Assembly (NCBI GenBank): GCA_963818445.1
Contig: CAWFSG010000018.1
Location: 62,001 to 126,000 of the forward strand
From: Prado023 sp963818445
Lineage (GTDB): Bacteria; Actinomycetota; Actinomycetes; S36-B12; CAIYMF01
Length of the DNA: 64,000 nucleotides
Reading direction: 5' to 3'
Part shown: one piece after another, positions 42,486 to 51,405 of the stretch
Layout of the letters: each line of letters starts with the position of its first letter
How positions within the stretch are numbered: position 1 is the stretch's first letter
Notes under the pieces: generated by a model
Database searches by the model: none
What the model saw: the letters and a program-made list of their open reading frames with translations, nothing else
What the model was told of the DNA's origin: nothing
Program-made: the position numbers and the translations under genes

Positions 42486-44510
42486 TCAGAGGGGTGCGTT
42501 CCCGGGCAGACGAGCCACCACTCCCGAGTCCTCGACCCAGAGCGATCCGTCAGGTCCGACATGGACGTGCCCGGGCACCGGCAACGCCCGGTTGCTGGCT
42601 CGACCTGCCGGGTCGATGCAGAAGAGCGTGGCGTCAACGACATGAACGCCGCACACTCCCCCAGCCGGCGAGGGCGAGACGGAGTCCCGGTCGGCGACCT
42701 GCGTGAAGCGCGTCCACGAGCCGTCCGCATAGCGGGCGACGACCGGCTCCTCATTGGCTGCCATCCCGGAGGTGATCAGTGCCCAGAAGGCGCCATCCGC
42801 AGCAACCGAAACCCCGGCCAGGCCCGCCCCCGGGTAGGGCACCGAGGCCCACTGACCATCCCAGCGCATCAGCGTCGGGACGGTGCAGTAGTCAGCACGC
42901 CCCTGCTCGCAGATCGTCACCCAGATGCTGCCGTCGACGCCTGCAGCCAACGAGGTCAGGGACCACGGCGGGCCCGGGAGTCGAACGGACATCTGCGTGC
43001 CATCGGCACGCAGCAGGCTCACGCTGCTGCCGTCGGGATCCTCGCCCGCGTACCACCGCGACCAACCCGGCCAGATCGCCTCCACTGCCCAGACACCCGC
43101 GTCCGGGCCGGCCAGGAGCCAGCCGTCAGCCAGGTTGCGCGGGATGACCACGGGCTCGTCGCCGGCGAACCGGGCCAGGGCGCCGCCGGTGATGGCCCAG
43201 ACGGCTCCGTCTGATGCAAGGGCAAGTCCTGAGTCCCCGCCCCACCCGATCCGGGATCCGCCGAGCCATCCCAGCCCCTGCCTCCTCAGGTGCCACCTCC
43301 CATCCACGTACTGGTGAATCGCTCCCTCCGCAGTGGCCCAGACCTCATCGGCGGAGACGACCAGCAGACCGCTCACGGGCGAGCCGAGCCCCCGATCCGG
43401 GGCGGACCAGACTCGGCTCAACTGATCGCCGTCGAGGCGCAGCAGGCCGGATGACTCAGCAACCATCACATCGTCGCCCAGGATGCCTACCCCGACGAGC
43501 GAGGGCTCATCGACCTGGGCGATCAGCTGCCACTGCTCCGACCCGCGGCCACGGGCGACGCCCTCGGGACCGACCAGCCACACCGTCCCGTCCGGCGCCA
43601 CCGACATGTCCCGTGCCGCCGCTGTCCCGAGGCGCTGGGCTGACGAGAGCTGGGGCATCGGCCGCCACGACAGCCCGTCGAAGTGGCGCACGTCGCGCCC
43701 GAAGCGGACGTACACCCCCCCGGACGGGTCTGCCACGAGCTCTTCGGCGAACGTCGGCGAACCCGGCCCATCGATGGCAGTCCACCGAGCCCCGTCGAAC
43801 CGCATCACCGTCTGCTCCAGCTCGCCGTCGGAGCGCAGGACCTGGCTGACGGACCACATACGCCCATCGGTGTCGACGGTCAGCATCGCGGCACCGTCGA
43901 TGGTGTCGTCGCCCACCATGGTCCACGGTCCCCCTGCAGAGCGGGCCACCCCGGCCGCGCTGCTGACCCACACCTCCGAACCGACCTCGACCAGGCCGTT
44001 GATACGACGACCCTCGCCTCCGCGATACTGCGCCGGCAGGGGGAGGTCGCGCACGAAGCTCCGCCCGTCGAAGAGGCGCACGCGGTCCGGCTCGACCAGC
44101 CAGACACCATCGCCATCCGTGGGCTCGATCGACCCCATGGTCGCAAACACCGCATCATCGGCGACGTCCCAGCTCCGCGCAGATCCGCTGCTGGGGTCGA
44201 CCCTGGTGAGCTGCCAGGGGCTGTGCAGCCACACCGCCCCGGTCCCGTCCACAACCATCGACTCCACTCCGGGAGCGTTCACCAACTCGATGCCGGTGGG
44301 CTCCATCGCGGAGCCAGTGGACGCCTGGGACCAGGGGGGCTGGAGCTGGTCAGTCAGCACATCGGGGGGCGCCGGCCAGGCCGTTGCGGCAGCGCCAGCG
44401 GTCGGGGTGATCGGGCTGCTGCCACCGTGGGTGGCAGCAGAGACCGCGAGCCACAACACGAGCAGCAGCGCGCAGAGCAATGAGAACAGCCCTGCCACCC
44501 GGCGACCCAT
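42486..44510 (-). CDS. Membrane-anchored beta-propeller (two-component-regulator-propeller-like)
   Basis: This 674-residue protein has an N-terminal signal anchor (VAGLFSLLCALLLVLWLAVS) and a long extracytoplasmic part made of repeats with DGTVWLVGPEGVAR, DGAVWAITGGALARF, DGSIWVTICEQGR and DGSLWVEDSGVVARL, the pattern of regulator-propeller blades. A Thr/Pro/Ala-rich linker joins anchor and propeller. There is no kinase or DNA-binding domain, so it is not a full sensor. The ATG at 44510 has GGAGGTGG upstream. Role unknown. Confidence 0.65.
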   Translation of the reverse strand: MGRRVAGLFSLLCALLLVLWLAVSAATHGGSSPITPTAGAAATAWPAPPDVLTDQLQPPWSQASTGSAMEPTGIELVNAPGVESMVVDGTGAVWLHSPWQLTRVDPSSGSARSWDVADDAVFATMGSIEPTDGDGVWLVEPDRVRLFDGRSFVRDLPLPAQYRGGEGRRINGLVEVGSEVWVSSAAGVARSAGGPWTMVGDDTIDGAAMLTVDTDGRMWSVSQVLRSDGELEQTVMRFDGARWTAIDGPGSPTFAEELVADPSGGVYVRFGRDVRHFDGLSWRPMPQLSSAQRLGTAAARDMSVAPDGTVWLVGPEGVARGRGSEQWQLIAQVDEPSLVGVGILGDDVMVAESSGLLRLDGDQLSRVWSAPDRGLGSPVSGLLVVSADEVWATAEGAIHQYVDGRWHLRRQGLGWLGGSRIGWGGDSGLALASDGAVWAITGGALARFAGDEPVVIPRNLADGWLLAGPDAGVWAVEAIWPGWSRWYAGEDPDGSSVSLLRADGTQMSVRLPGPPWSLTSLAAGVDGSIWVTICEQGRADYCTVPTLMRWDGQWASVPYPGAGLAGVSVAADGAFWALITSGMAANEEPVVARYADGSWTRFTQVADRDSVSPSPAGGVCGVHVVDATLFCIDPAGRASNRALPVPGHVHVGPDGSLWVEDSGVVARLPGNAPL

Positions 44511-44597
44511 GTGCCACCTCCGCGATGAGGACCGTCCACGTCCGACGAGATCACGCCCCCATGGGCTCAACCAGAGGACTTGGTCCCGCTCACTGTG

Positions 44598-45533
44598 TCA
44601 GCCCCGGAGGATCGGATGGGTGTCGAAGCGGGCCTCCAGGTCGCGGCACACGGCGTCCATGAGGTCCAGGACGGTGCCGTCGAAGGTGGTGCTCGTGATG
44701 ACCTGGACGCCGTGGCGGTGGCACTGCTCCACGATGTAATCGTCCAGCTCGCGGATGGCATCCATCCGTTCGAGGTACTCGGTCGGCTTCCGGTCGCCCT
44801 CCAGGAAGCGCTTGATGAAGCGGCCGCGATGCTCCTCCGCGCTGCCCACGGTGAGCACGTAGGTGAAGAGCGGGAACTCCGGCTCGACGTTCTGCAGGCC
44901 GGGGACGATGTGGACCCCGTTGATCATCACCTGCTGGCCCTCCTTCACGGAGCGTCGGGCCAGGGCCACGGTGCCGTGCTGGACGATCCGCGCCTGCTCC
45001 TCGTAGGCGAACAGCAGCCGATTGCCGGTCAGGTTGCTCTTGAGCATCTTGGCTGCGGAGAACGAGCTCTGCGACAGCGCGGGGAACAGGTCCGGGTTGA
45101 TCACGCTGCGGATGACCGCGCGGACCTGGTCGGTGCTGATCACCACGGAGATGCCCAGGCGGTCGGCCACCTCCTGGCTGATGGTCGACTTGCCCACGCC
45201 GGAGGACCCGCCGACGGCCACGACCAGCGGCTGCCCGCTGGTGCGCACCCAGCGACGGATGCGCACCCGGCGCTCCACGTCGGCGAGTCCGTCGGCGAGC
45301 AGGACCTCGCTGATCCGCGCGAACACCTCGTCGCGGCGGACGGTGGCCTGGGGCGCTCCCGCATCGGCGCCGGGCGCGTGCGCCTCCTCGATGATCCGCA
45401 CGACCCGGGCGGCAGCGGAGTCCGCCGGGTCGGACTCCATCCCGGCCTTCATCATCCAGCGCGCGATCATGCCCAGCGAGAGCGGGACCCGGCGATCGTC
45501 GAGGTCCTGCATGAACAAGGTGGCGTCCGACAC
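44598..45533 (-). CDS. 2-phosphoglycerate-kinase-like P-loop protein
   Basis: This 311-residue protein has an N-terminal domain (VPLSLGMIARWMMKAGMESD) that resembles an ATP-cone, then a kinase domain with Walker A VAVGGSSGVGKSTISQEVAD at about residue 107, followed by RFIKRFLEGDRKPTEYLERM. The layout resembles the 2-phosphoglycerate kinases of methanogens, which make 2,3-diphosphoglycerate, and their bacterial relatives. I cannot say that this is its substrate. It is upstream of the propeller gene (87 bp) and downstream of gltX. Confidence 0.65.
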   Translation of the reverse strand: MSDATLFMQDLDDRRVPLSLGMIARWMMKAGMESDPADSAAARVVRIIEEAHAPGADAGAPQATVRRDEVFARISEVLLADGLADVERRVRIRRWVRTSGQPLVVAVGGSSGVGKSTISQEVADRLGISVVISTDQVRAVIRSVINPDLFPALSQSSFSAAKMLKSNLTGNRLLFAYEEQARIVQHGTVALARRSVKEGQQVMINGVHIVPGLQNVEPEFPLFTYVLTVGSAEEHRGRFIKRFLEGDRKPTEYLERMDAIRELDDYIVEQCHRHGVQVITSTTFDGTVLDLMDAVCRDLEARFDTHPILRG

Positions 45534-45566
45534 AGGACAAACCTACGCCGCCCATCCCCAGCGCAT

Positions 45567-45620
45567 CTGATCCAAGTCTCGTCCGCTGGCGCGCACTTGA
45601 TCCAAGTCTCGGCCCTTGGA
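45567..45620. repeat. TGATCCAAGTCTCG repeats and hairpin
   Basis: TGATCCAAGTCTCG occurs at 45568-45581 and again at 45598-45611, 30 bp apart, and TCCAAG (45601-45606) can pair with CTTGGA (45615-45620). A related CAGATCTTGGAG follows. This fills most of the 129-bp gap between gltX and the 2PGK-like gene and may be a terminator after gltX. Confidence 0.4.
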
Positions 45621-45662
45621 ACGACCCAGATCTTGGAGCGAATCCGGACCTGGTCGGGGCGG

Positions 45663-47189
45663 TCAGGCCAGCGCGGCGTCGATCCGCGTCAGCGCGCGCT
45701 CCCGGCCCAGCAGCTCGATCGACTCGAACAGCGGCGGCGAGACCCGTCGGCCCGTCACGGCCACCCGGAGCGAACCGAACGCCACCTTGGGCTTGAGACC
45801 CAGTCCCTCGATGAGCGCAGCGCGCAGGGCTGCCTCGATCGCGGGTGCGGTCCACGGCTCGAGGTCGGCCAGCGCAGCGCGGGCGGCGGTCAGGACTGGC
45901 GCGGAATCCGGTCCGAGCATCCGCGCCGCATCGTCGGGGTCAGGGGCGAACGATGCCTCGTCGACGAAGAGGAAGCCGAGCATCCCCACGGCCTGGCCCA
46001 GGGTCTCCATCCGTTCCTGGACCAGCGGGATCGCCGCGCCCAGCGTCCGAGCGTCCGCCTCGGACACCGGGTCGAGCATGACACCGCGCTCGACCAGCAC
46101 CAGCTGGACCCGACGTGCCAACTCCTCGGGCGGCAGTGCGCGCATCCAGTCGGCGTTGATCGCGGTGCACTTCTTGAGGTCGAAGCGTGCGGGGTTCGCA
46201 CTCACGCGCTCCAAGGAGAACGCCTGGGCCATCTGCTCCTTGGAGAAGAACTCGCGGTCCTCCCCCATCGACCATCCCAGCAGCGCCAGGTAGTTCAGCA
46301 GGCCCTCGGGCAGGAACCCCTCCTCGCGGTAGAGGTTCAGGCTGGACTGCGGGTCGCGCTTGGACAGCTTCTTGTTGCCCTCGCCCATCACGTAGGGCAG
46401 GTGCCCGAACCGTGGGGTCGTCCCGTCGGAGACGCCGATCTCAGCCAGGGCGTCGTACAGGGCGATCTGGCGCGGGGTGCTCGACAGCAGGTCCTCGCCG
46501 CGCAGGACGTGGGTGATCCGCATCATCGCGTCGTCGACGGGGTTGACCAGTGTGTAGAGCGGCTCGCCATTGCCCCGAACGAGGACGAAGTCCGGGACGT
46601 GCTCGGGGGCGAAGGTCACCGGACCGCGGACGAGGTCGTCCCAGCTCAGCTCGGTCCCGGGCATCCGGAAGCGCAGGGCGGGCGTGCGGCCCTCGGCGCG
46701 GAAGGCCTCGACCTGCTCCGGCGCGAGGTCACGGCAGTGGCCGTCGTACCCGGGGGTGCGGCCCTCCTTGCGCGCCTGTTCGCGACGCACCTCGAGCTCC
46801 TCGGGGGTGCAGAAGCACTCGTAGGCCCGCCCGGCGGCGAGCAGGTCCCGGGCAGCGTTCGAGTAGACCTCGAGGCGCTGCGACTGCCGGTAGGGCGCGT
46901 AGTCCCCGCCCAGTCCGGGGCCCTCGTCCCAGTCCAGTCCGAGCCACGTCAGGGCCGCGACCAGCTGCTCGTAGGACTCCTCGGAGTCGCGCGCGGAGTC
47001 GGTGTCCTCGATGCGGAACACGAACGTGCCGCCGGTGTGCCGGGCGTAGGCCCAGTTGAACAGCGCCGTGCGGACCATCCCCACGTGCGGGTTCCCCGTC
47101 GGGGACGGGCAGAACCGGACTCGCACGTCGGGGTTGCTGGCGCGGGCGGGCAGGTCGACAGGCGCAAGGACATCGAGGGGCTCAGACAT
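45663..47189 (-). CDS. gltX: Glutamyl-tRNA synthetase
   Basis: This 508-residue class I synthetase loads Glu on tRNA-Glu and, as actinobacteria lack GlnRS, probably also on tRNA-Gln for the GatCAB amidation route. The HIGH-like motif PSPTGNPHVGMVRTALFNWA is near residue 30; the KMSKS motif is KKLSKRDPQSS near 250. The C-terminal anticodon-binding helix bundle is present. The ATG at 47189 begins MSEPLDVLAPVD. Confidence 0.96.
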   Translation of the reverse strand: MSEPLDVLAPVDLPARASNPDVRVRFCPSPTGNPHVGMVRTALFNWAYARHTGGTFVFRIEDTDSARDSEESYEQLVAALTWLGLDWDEGPGLGGDYAPYRQSQRLEVYSNAARDLLAAGRAYECFCTPEELEVRREQARKEGRTPGYDGHCRDLAPEQVEAFRAEGRTPALRFRMPGTELSWDDLVRGPVTFAPEHVPDFVLVRGNGEPLYTLVNPVDDAMMRITHVLRGEDLLSSTPRQIALYDALAEIGVSDGTTPRFGHLPYVMGEGNKKLSKRDPQSSLNLYREEGFLPEGLLNYLALLGWSMGEDREFFSKEQMAQAFSLERVSANPARFDLKKCTAINADWMRALPPEELARRVQLVLVERGVMLDPVSEADARTLGAAIPLVQERMETLGQAVGMLGFLFVDEASFAPDPDDAARMLGPDSAPVLTAARAALADLEPWTAPAIEAALRAALIEGLGLKPKVAFGSLRVAVTGRRVSPPLFESIELLGRERALTRIDAALA

Positions 47190-47246
47190 GATGGGGCGAA
47201 TCCTACCGGCGCCCCACGCCCTGCCCACCCCGCGAACCCGCCGGGG

Positions 47247-48011
47247 TCAGCGGACTCGGTTGACCAGGGTGCCGAGGCCGGCGACCGTGACAGTCACCTC
47301 GTCGCCGGCCGTGAGTGGCCCGACACCGGCGGGGGTGCCGGTGAGGATCACGTCGCCGGGCAGCAGGGTCATCACGGACGACACCGCCGCGACCAGGGCC
47401 GGGACCGAGTGGATGAGCGTCGCGGTGGACGCGGCCTGCGTGACCACGCCGTTCACCTCGCACTCGACCAGGAGGTCGGCGGCGTCCAGGTCGGTGTCGA
47501 TCCAGGGGCCGAGCGGGCAGAACGTGTCGAAGCCCTTCGCGCGGGTCCACTGGCCGTCCGATCGCTGCAGGTCCCGGGCCGTCACGTCGTTGGCGCAGGT
47601 GTAGCCCAGGATCACCGAGGCTGCCTGGTCTGCCGGCACGCGACGGCACATCCGCCCGATCACGACGGCCAGCTCGGCCTCGTAGTGCACCTCGGAGGAC
47701 TCCGGCGGCAGGACGATCACGTCGTCGGGCCCGATCAGGGCGGTCGTGGGCTTGAGGAACATGAGCGGCTGCTCCGGCGCGGGGCCGCCCATCTCGGCTG
47801 CGTGGTCGGCGTAGTTCTTGCCGATGCCGATGATCTTGCTCGGGATCACCGGCGCGAGCAGCCGGACGGCGTCGAGATCGTGGACCGTCCCGGTCGTGGT
47901 GAGCGGCTCCCCCGCGACCGCGAACGGGTGGCCGGGCAGCTCCAGGACCTCGGTCCCCTCGACCACGCCGTAGCGGACCTGGCCCTCGTGGGAGTAGCGC
48001 GCGATCCTCAT
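47247..48011 (-). CDS. Fumarylacetoacetate hydrolase family protein
   Basis: This 254-residue protein has the FAH C-terminal fold: KIIGIGKNYADHAAEMGG, the metal-binding acidic set in SSEVHYEAELAVVIGRM, GYTCANDVTARDLQRSDGQW, KGFDTFCPLGPW and a final LTGTPAGVGPLTAGDEV. Family members are hydratases, decarboxylases or C-C hydrolases in aromatic and other catabolism. Its ATG overlaps the cimA stop (ATGA), so it is likely co-expressed. The M. tuberculosis counterpart is Rv2993c, next to gltX. Confidence 0.85.
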   Translation of the reverse strand: MRIARYSHEGQVRYGVVEGTEVLELPGHPFAVAGEPLTTTGTVHDLDAVRLLAPVIPSKIIGIGKNYADHAAEMGGPAPEQPLMFLKPTTALIGPDDVIVLPPESSEVHYEAELAVVIGRMCRRVPADQAASVILGYTCANDVTARDLQRSDGQWTRAKGFDTFCPLGPWIDTDLDAADLLVECEVNGVVTQAASTATLIHSVPALVAAVSSVMTLLPGDVILTGTPAGVGPLTAGDEVTVTVAGLGTLVNRVR

Positions 48012-49706
48012 GCCCCGGTTCCCGCTCCCGCACCCGCCGACCCAGCCGCGGTCCCCGCTCCCGCCCCGGCCGACCCGGCATCGCCCGTTACGGCCCCGGC
48101 ACCCTCGACGTCCCCTGGCGGGGCCACCCCGGCGCGCATCAGCCCGTAGTCCACGGCGTCGACGATGGCCAGCCACGAGGCCACGATCACGTTCTCGTGG
48201 ACGCCGACCGTGGACCAGCTGCCCTCGGCGTCGTCGGTCTGGATCAGGACGCGGGTGACGGCGTCCGTGCCCTTCGCGCCGGGCACGATCCGGACCTTGT
48301 AGTCGACGAGCTCGAGGCCGGCGACCTCCGGATAGATCTGCTCGAGCGCGGTCCGCAGCGCGTTGTCCAGCGCGTTGACAGGGCCGTTGCCCTCCCCGAC
48401 CCGCACGATCCGCTGCCCGCCGGCGTGCACCTTGACGATTGCCTCGGAGCCGTGCCCGTCGCCGTTGACCTGCGGCGAGACGATCGTGCGCCACGACTCG
48501 ACATCGAAGTAGCGCCGCTTCTCGCCGGGCAGCTCGTCGCGCATGACCAGCTCGAAGGAGGCGTCCGCCGCCTCGTAGGTCCACCCCTGCGACTCACGGG
48601 TCTTGACGATCTCGACGACCCGGGCCAGGGCCTCGGGGTCCGAGGCGATGTCCACGCCCAGCTCGCGGCCCTTGAGCTCCACCGTCGCACGGCCGGCCAT
48701 CTCGGTGACGAGGATCCGGGTGTCGTTGCCGACCAGGCGCGGGTCGATGTGGCTGTACAGCTCCTCGTTGACCTTCAGCGCCGAGGCGTGCAGCCCTGCC
48801 TTGTGGGCGAACGAGGAGACGCCCACGTAGGCCTGGTGGGTGTTCGGCGGCAGGTTGGTGATGTCGGCCAGCGCGTGGCTGATCCGCTTGGACTCGCGCA
48901 GGTTGCCCTCGGGCAGCGCCTTGATCCCCAGCTTCAGCTCGAGGCTGGCGACCACCGAGAACAGGTCGGCATTCCCGGTGCGCTCGCCGTACCCGTTGGC
49001 CGTGCACTGCACATGCGTGACGCCGGCCTCGACGGCCGCGAGGGTGTTGGCGACCGCGCAGGACGTGTCGTCCTGGCAGTGGATTCCCAGACGGACCCCG
49101 GAGCGCTCGCGCACGTCGGTCGACAGTTCGGTAGATGCCCAGGGGCAGCATCCCGCCGTTCGTGTCGCACATGACGCCCACGCTCGCACCCGCATCGAAC
49201 GCCGTCTTCAGCAGCGTGACTCCGTAGTCCGGATCGTGCTTGTAGCCGTCGAAGAAGTGCTCGCAATCCACGAAGACGCGCCTGCCGTTGCGCACGAAGA
49301 AGTCGACGGTGTCGCGCACCATCGCGAGGTTCTCCTCGTTCGTGGTCCGCAGGGCCTCCTTGACGTGGCGCACGTCGGACTTGGCCACCAGGCACACGAC
49401 CGGCGCCTGCGAGTCAAGCAGCGCACGCACCTGGGCGTCGTCAGCGGCGTTCGTGCCGGGCTTCCGGGTCGCTCCGAACGCGACGAGCTGGGCATTGGCC
49501 AGCTTCAGCTCCCCGGCCGCGGCGCGGGCGAAGAACTCCGTGTCCTTGGGCATGGCCCCCGGCCAGCCGCCCTCGATGAAGCCCACCCCCAGCTCGTCGA
49601 GCAGCCGCGCCACGGCCAGCTTGTCGCTGACCGAGTACGAGATGCCCTCACGTTGTGCCCCGTCGCGCAGGGTCGTGTCGAAGACGTGGAATGCGTCGCG
49701 GTCCAT
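48008..49706 (-). CDS. cimA: Citramalate synthase (one +1 frame break)
   Basis: The reconstructed protein has about 566 residues. It begins MDRDAFHVFDTTLRDGAQRE, the HMGL-like catalytic start; CDTNGGMLPLGIY is followed by a shift at 49130 (CC where one C is expected), then ELSTDVRERSGVRLGIHCQD, TANGYGERTGNADL and a C-terminal regulatory LeuA-type domain. The C-terminus is an Ala/Gly/Ser-rich tail of about 30 residues. Citramalate synthase makes (R)-citramalate from pyruvate and acetyl-CoA, which LeuCD and LeuB convert to 2-oxobutyrate for isoleucine. The Ile-Ile-Ile leader peptide upstream strongly supports this reading over plain isopropylmalate synthase. Confidence 0.88.
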
Positions 49707-49725
49707 GGTGCCCCTCCAACAGAAA

Positions 49726-49752
49726 ACCCCCTGGCCCGAAGGCGTAGGGGGT
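49726..49752 (-). terminator. Attenuator terminator in the cimA leader
   Basis: On the minus strand ACCCCCT (49752-49746) pairs with AGGGGGT (49732-49726) around a 13-nt loop, followed by TTTCTGTTGG and the cimA ribosome site GGAGGGG. It lies between the leader peptide stop and cimA, exactly where a transcription attenuator is expected. Confidence 0.7.
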
Positions 49753-49754
49753 CA

Positions 49755-49786
49755 GCGCGCTGCGTCTGCGTCAGACGCCAGCGCGC
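49755..49786 (-). promoter_or_regulatory. Pause hairpin overlapping the cimA leader peptide
   Basis: GCGCGCT-GCGTCTG-CGT-CAGACGC-C-AGCGCGC forms a 14-bp stem with one bulge and a 3-nt loop. It covers the last codons and stop of the leader peptide, so a ribosome at the leader end would open it. In the attenuation model it is the pause/anti-antiterminator structure. Confidence 0.55.
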
Positions 49787-49815
49787 TTGCCGATAATGAT
49801 CGCCGATGCGGCCAT
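49771..49815 (-). CDS. cimA leader peptide with Ile-Ile-Ile
   Basis: This 14-codon reading frame gives MAASAIIIGKRAGV and uses ATC-ATT-ATC for three isoleucines in a row. It lies 65 bp before the cimA start, with the stop TGA inside a stable hairpin and a terminator downstream. A second in-frame ATG at 49827 would add MIRP. The GKRxG ending is shared with known actinobacterial ilvB leader peptides. CATGAT (49828-49823) is 7 nt before the ATG, so the leader may start leaderless. Confidence 0.7.
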   Translation of the reverse strand: MAASAIIIGKRAGV

Positions 49816-49879
49816 GGGCCGAATCATGCCACGCCCACCCCACCGAGCGCGACCCCCCTACCCCTCGCGGTCGGCGCAG

Positions 49880-49949
49880 GGATCTGCTCCCGGTTCGACG
49901 ATCTGCTCCCCGCTGAACGGGAGCAGATCGTCCGAACGGGGGCAGATCC
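49880..49949. terminator. Long GATCTGCTCCC palindrome
   Basis: A 31-nt left arm (49880-49910) and a 31-nt right arm (49919-49949) pair at about 27 positions around an 8-nt loop. The sequence GATCTGCTCCC occurs twice in the left arm, and GGGAGCAGATC and GGGGGCAGATCC in the right. It lies downstream of the ilvE-small-membrane-gene unit on the minus strand and likely ends it. It shares the GATCTGCT core with 58944-58973. Confidence 0.6.
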
Positions 49950-49971
49950 AGATGGTGCGACCACGCGGCGG

Positions 49972-50148
49972 TCAGGATCCCCTCCCCCGCCACAGCAGGA
50001 CCCCACCGAGCAGCACCGCGATCAGGGCACCGGCGAAGAGCACGGCTCCGGCCGGACCCTCGGCGCCCCCGAGGAACGCGAGGTAGAGGAGCCCGATCGC
50101 AAGGAGGGCGCCACCCAGTGCCCGCCTCCGGTTCGCGCCCCCGTCCAT
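49972..50148 (-). CDS. Small two-span membrane protein after ilvE
   Basis: This 58-residue protein has two membrane segments (ALGGALLAIGLLYLAFLGG and AGAVLFAGALIAVLLGGVLL) and short basic ends. The start follows the ilvE stop by 11 bp on the same strand. I recognise no family. It is plausible as a real gene because hydrophobic helices are clean and basic residues flank them. Confidence 0.5.
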   Translation of the reverse strand: MDGGANRRRALGGALLAIGLLYLAFLGGAEGPAGAVLFAGALIAVLLGGVLLWRGRGS

Positions 50149-50159
50149 GACCTGACCGA

Positions 50160-51342
50160 TCAGCCGATGCGGTGGATCCAGCCGAACGGGTCCTCGGTGC
50201 GGCCGGTCTGGATGTCGAGCAGGGCGTGGCGCAGCTTCATGGTGACGGGGCCGGGCTGGCCGTCGCCGACCGTCCACTGCGCCGTCGCGGACTTGACCGA
50301 CCCGACGGGCGTGACGACCGCGGCCGTCCCGCAGGCGAACACCTCGGAGATCTCGCCGCTGGCGTTGCCTGCCTGCCAGTCCTCGACCGAGATCCGGCCC
50401 TCCTCGGCGGGGATGCCCAGGTGCCGCGACAGCTTCAGCAGCGAGTCGCGGGTGATGCCGGGGAGCAGGGTGCCGGTGAGTTCCGGGGTCACCAACCGGG
50501 CGGAGTCCCCATGGCCGAGGACGAACACCAGGTTCATGCCGCCCATCTCCTCGACCCAGCGCCGCTCGGTCGCATCAAGCCAGACCACCTGGTCGCACCC
50601 CTGCTCGGCCGCGTGCGCCTGGGCGATCAGCGAGGCGGCGTAGTTGCCCGAGCACTTGGCCTCGCCGGTGCCACCCGGGGCGGCGCGGACGAACTCCGTC
50701 GACAGCCAGACGCTCACGGGCTTCACACCGCGGGGGAAGTACGCGCCGGCGGGCGACGCGACGAGCAGGTACGTGTAGGCGTTGGCGGGGCGCACGCCCA
50801 GCCCGATCTCGGTGGCGAACTCGAACGGCCGCAGGTAGAGGCTCTTCTCCGGGTCCTCGGACACCCACCCGGCGTCCGCCCGGACGAGCGCCTCCACCGA
50901 CCCGAGGAACAGGTCCTCGGGCAGCTCGGCCATCGCCAGCCGCCGTGCGCTGCGGGCGAACCGCGCGGCATTGGCCTCGGGGCGGAAGGCGTTCAGCGAG
51001 CCGTCCGGGTGCCGGTAGGCCTTGAGGCCCTCGAATATCGACTGCCCGTAGTGGATGAACATGCTGTCGGGATCGATGGGCAGGGGGGCATAGTCCACCA
51101 GCTCGGGCTCGCCCCAGCCGGCGTCCTGCGACCAGTCGACGCGGACCATGTGGTCGGTGAAGTACCGGCCGAACCCAGGATCGGCGAGGATCGCCTTGCG
51201 CTGCTCCTCCGGGCGGACCGCCCCGCTGCTGCGGTCGGCGACCTTGGCGGCCGACGCGATCGGTCACCGGGTACAGGTCGATCCCGGCGGCCGACATCTC
51301 GGCGGCGGAGCGGTACCAGGGGGTGGCTGCTTCGGTGCTCAT
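50160..51342 (-). CDS. ilvE: Branched-chain amino acid aminotransferase (one +1 frame break)
   Basis: The enzyme performs the last step of Leu, Ile and Val synthesis. The main part is intact: SIFEGLKAYRHPDGSLNAFR, LYLRPFEFATEIGLGVRPA, the PLP lysine in GEAKCSGNYAASLIAQ, and WLDATERRWVEEMGGMNLVF. The N-terminus MSTEAATPWYRSAAEMSAAG (start at 51342) is in another frame, joined at about 51252 where a GG replaces an expected G, giving AAKVADRSSGAVRPEEQRK before LADPGFGRYFTDHMV. The span is 394 codons plus one base. Length then fits the family. leuB lies 63 bp upstream. Confidence 0.92.
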
Positions 51343-51405
51343 GGGGCGAAGTATCGCTGATCCCAGCATCCGGTCGCGAGGTCGTCCGTATTCCGGGACG
51401 CCGGC

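Noticed and set aside
44580..48149. A 1,189-codon open frame on the plus strand
   Set aside because: It lies opposite the 2PGK-like gene, gltX and the FAH gene, is rich in His, Gly, Arg and Asp as expected for an antisense frame in GC-rich DNA, and has no family motif or ribosome site.
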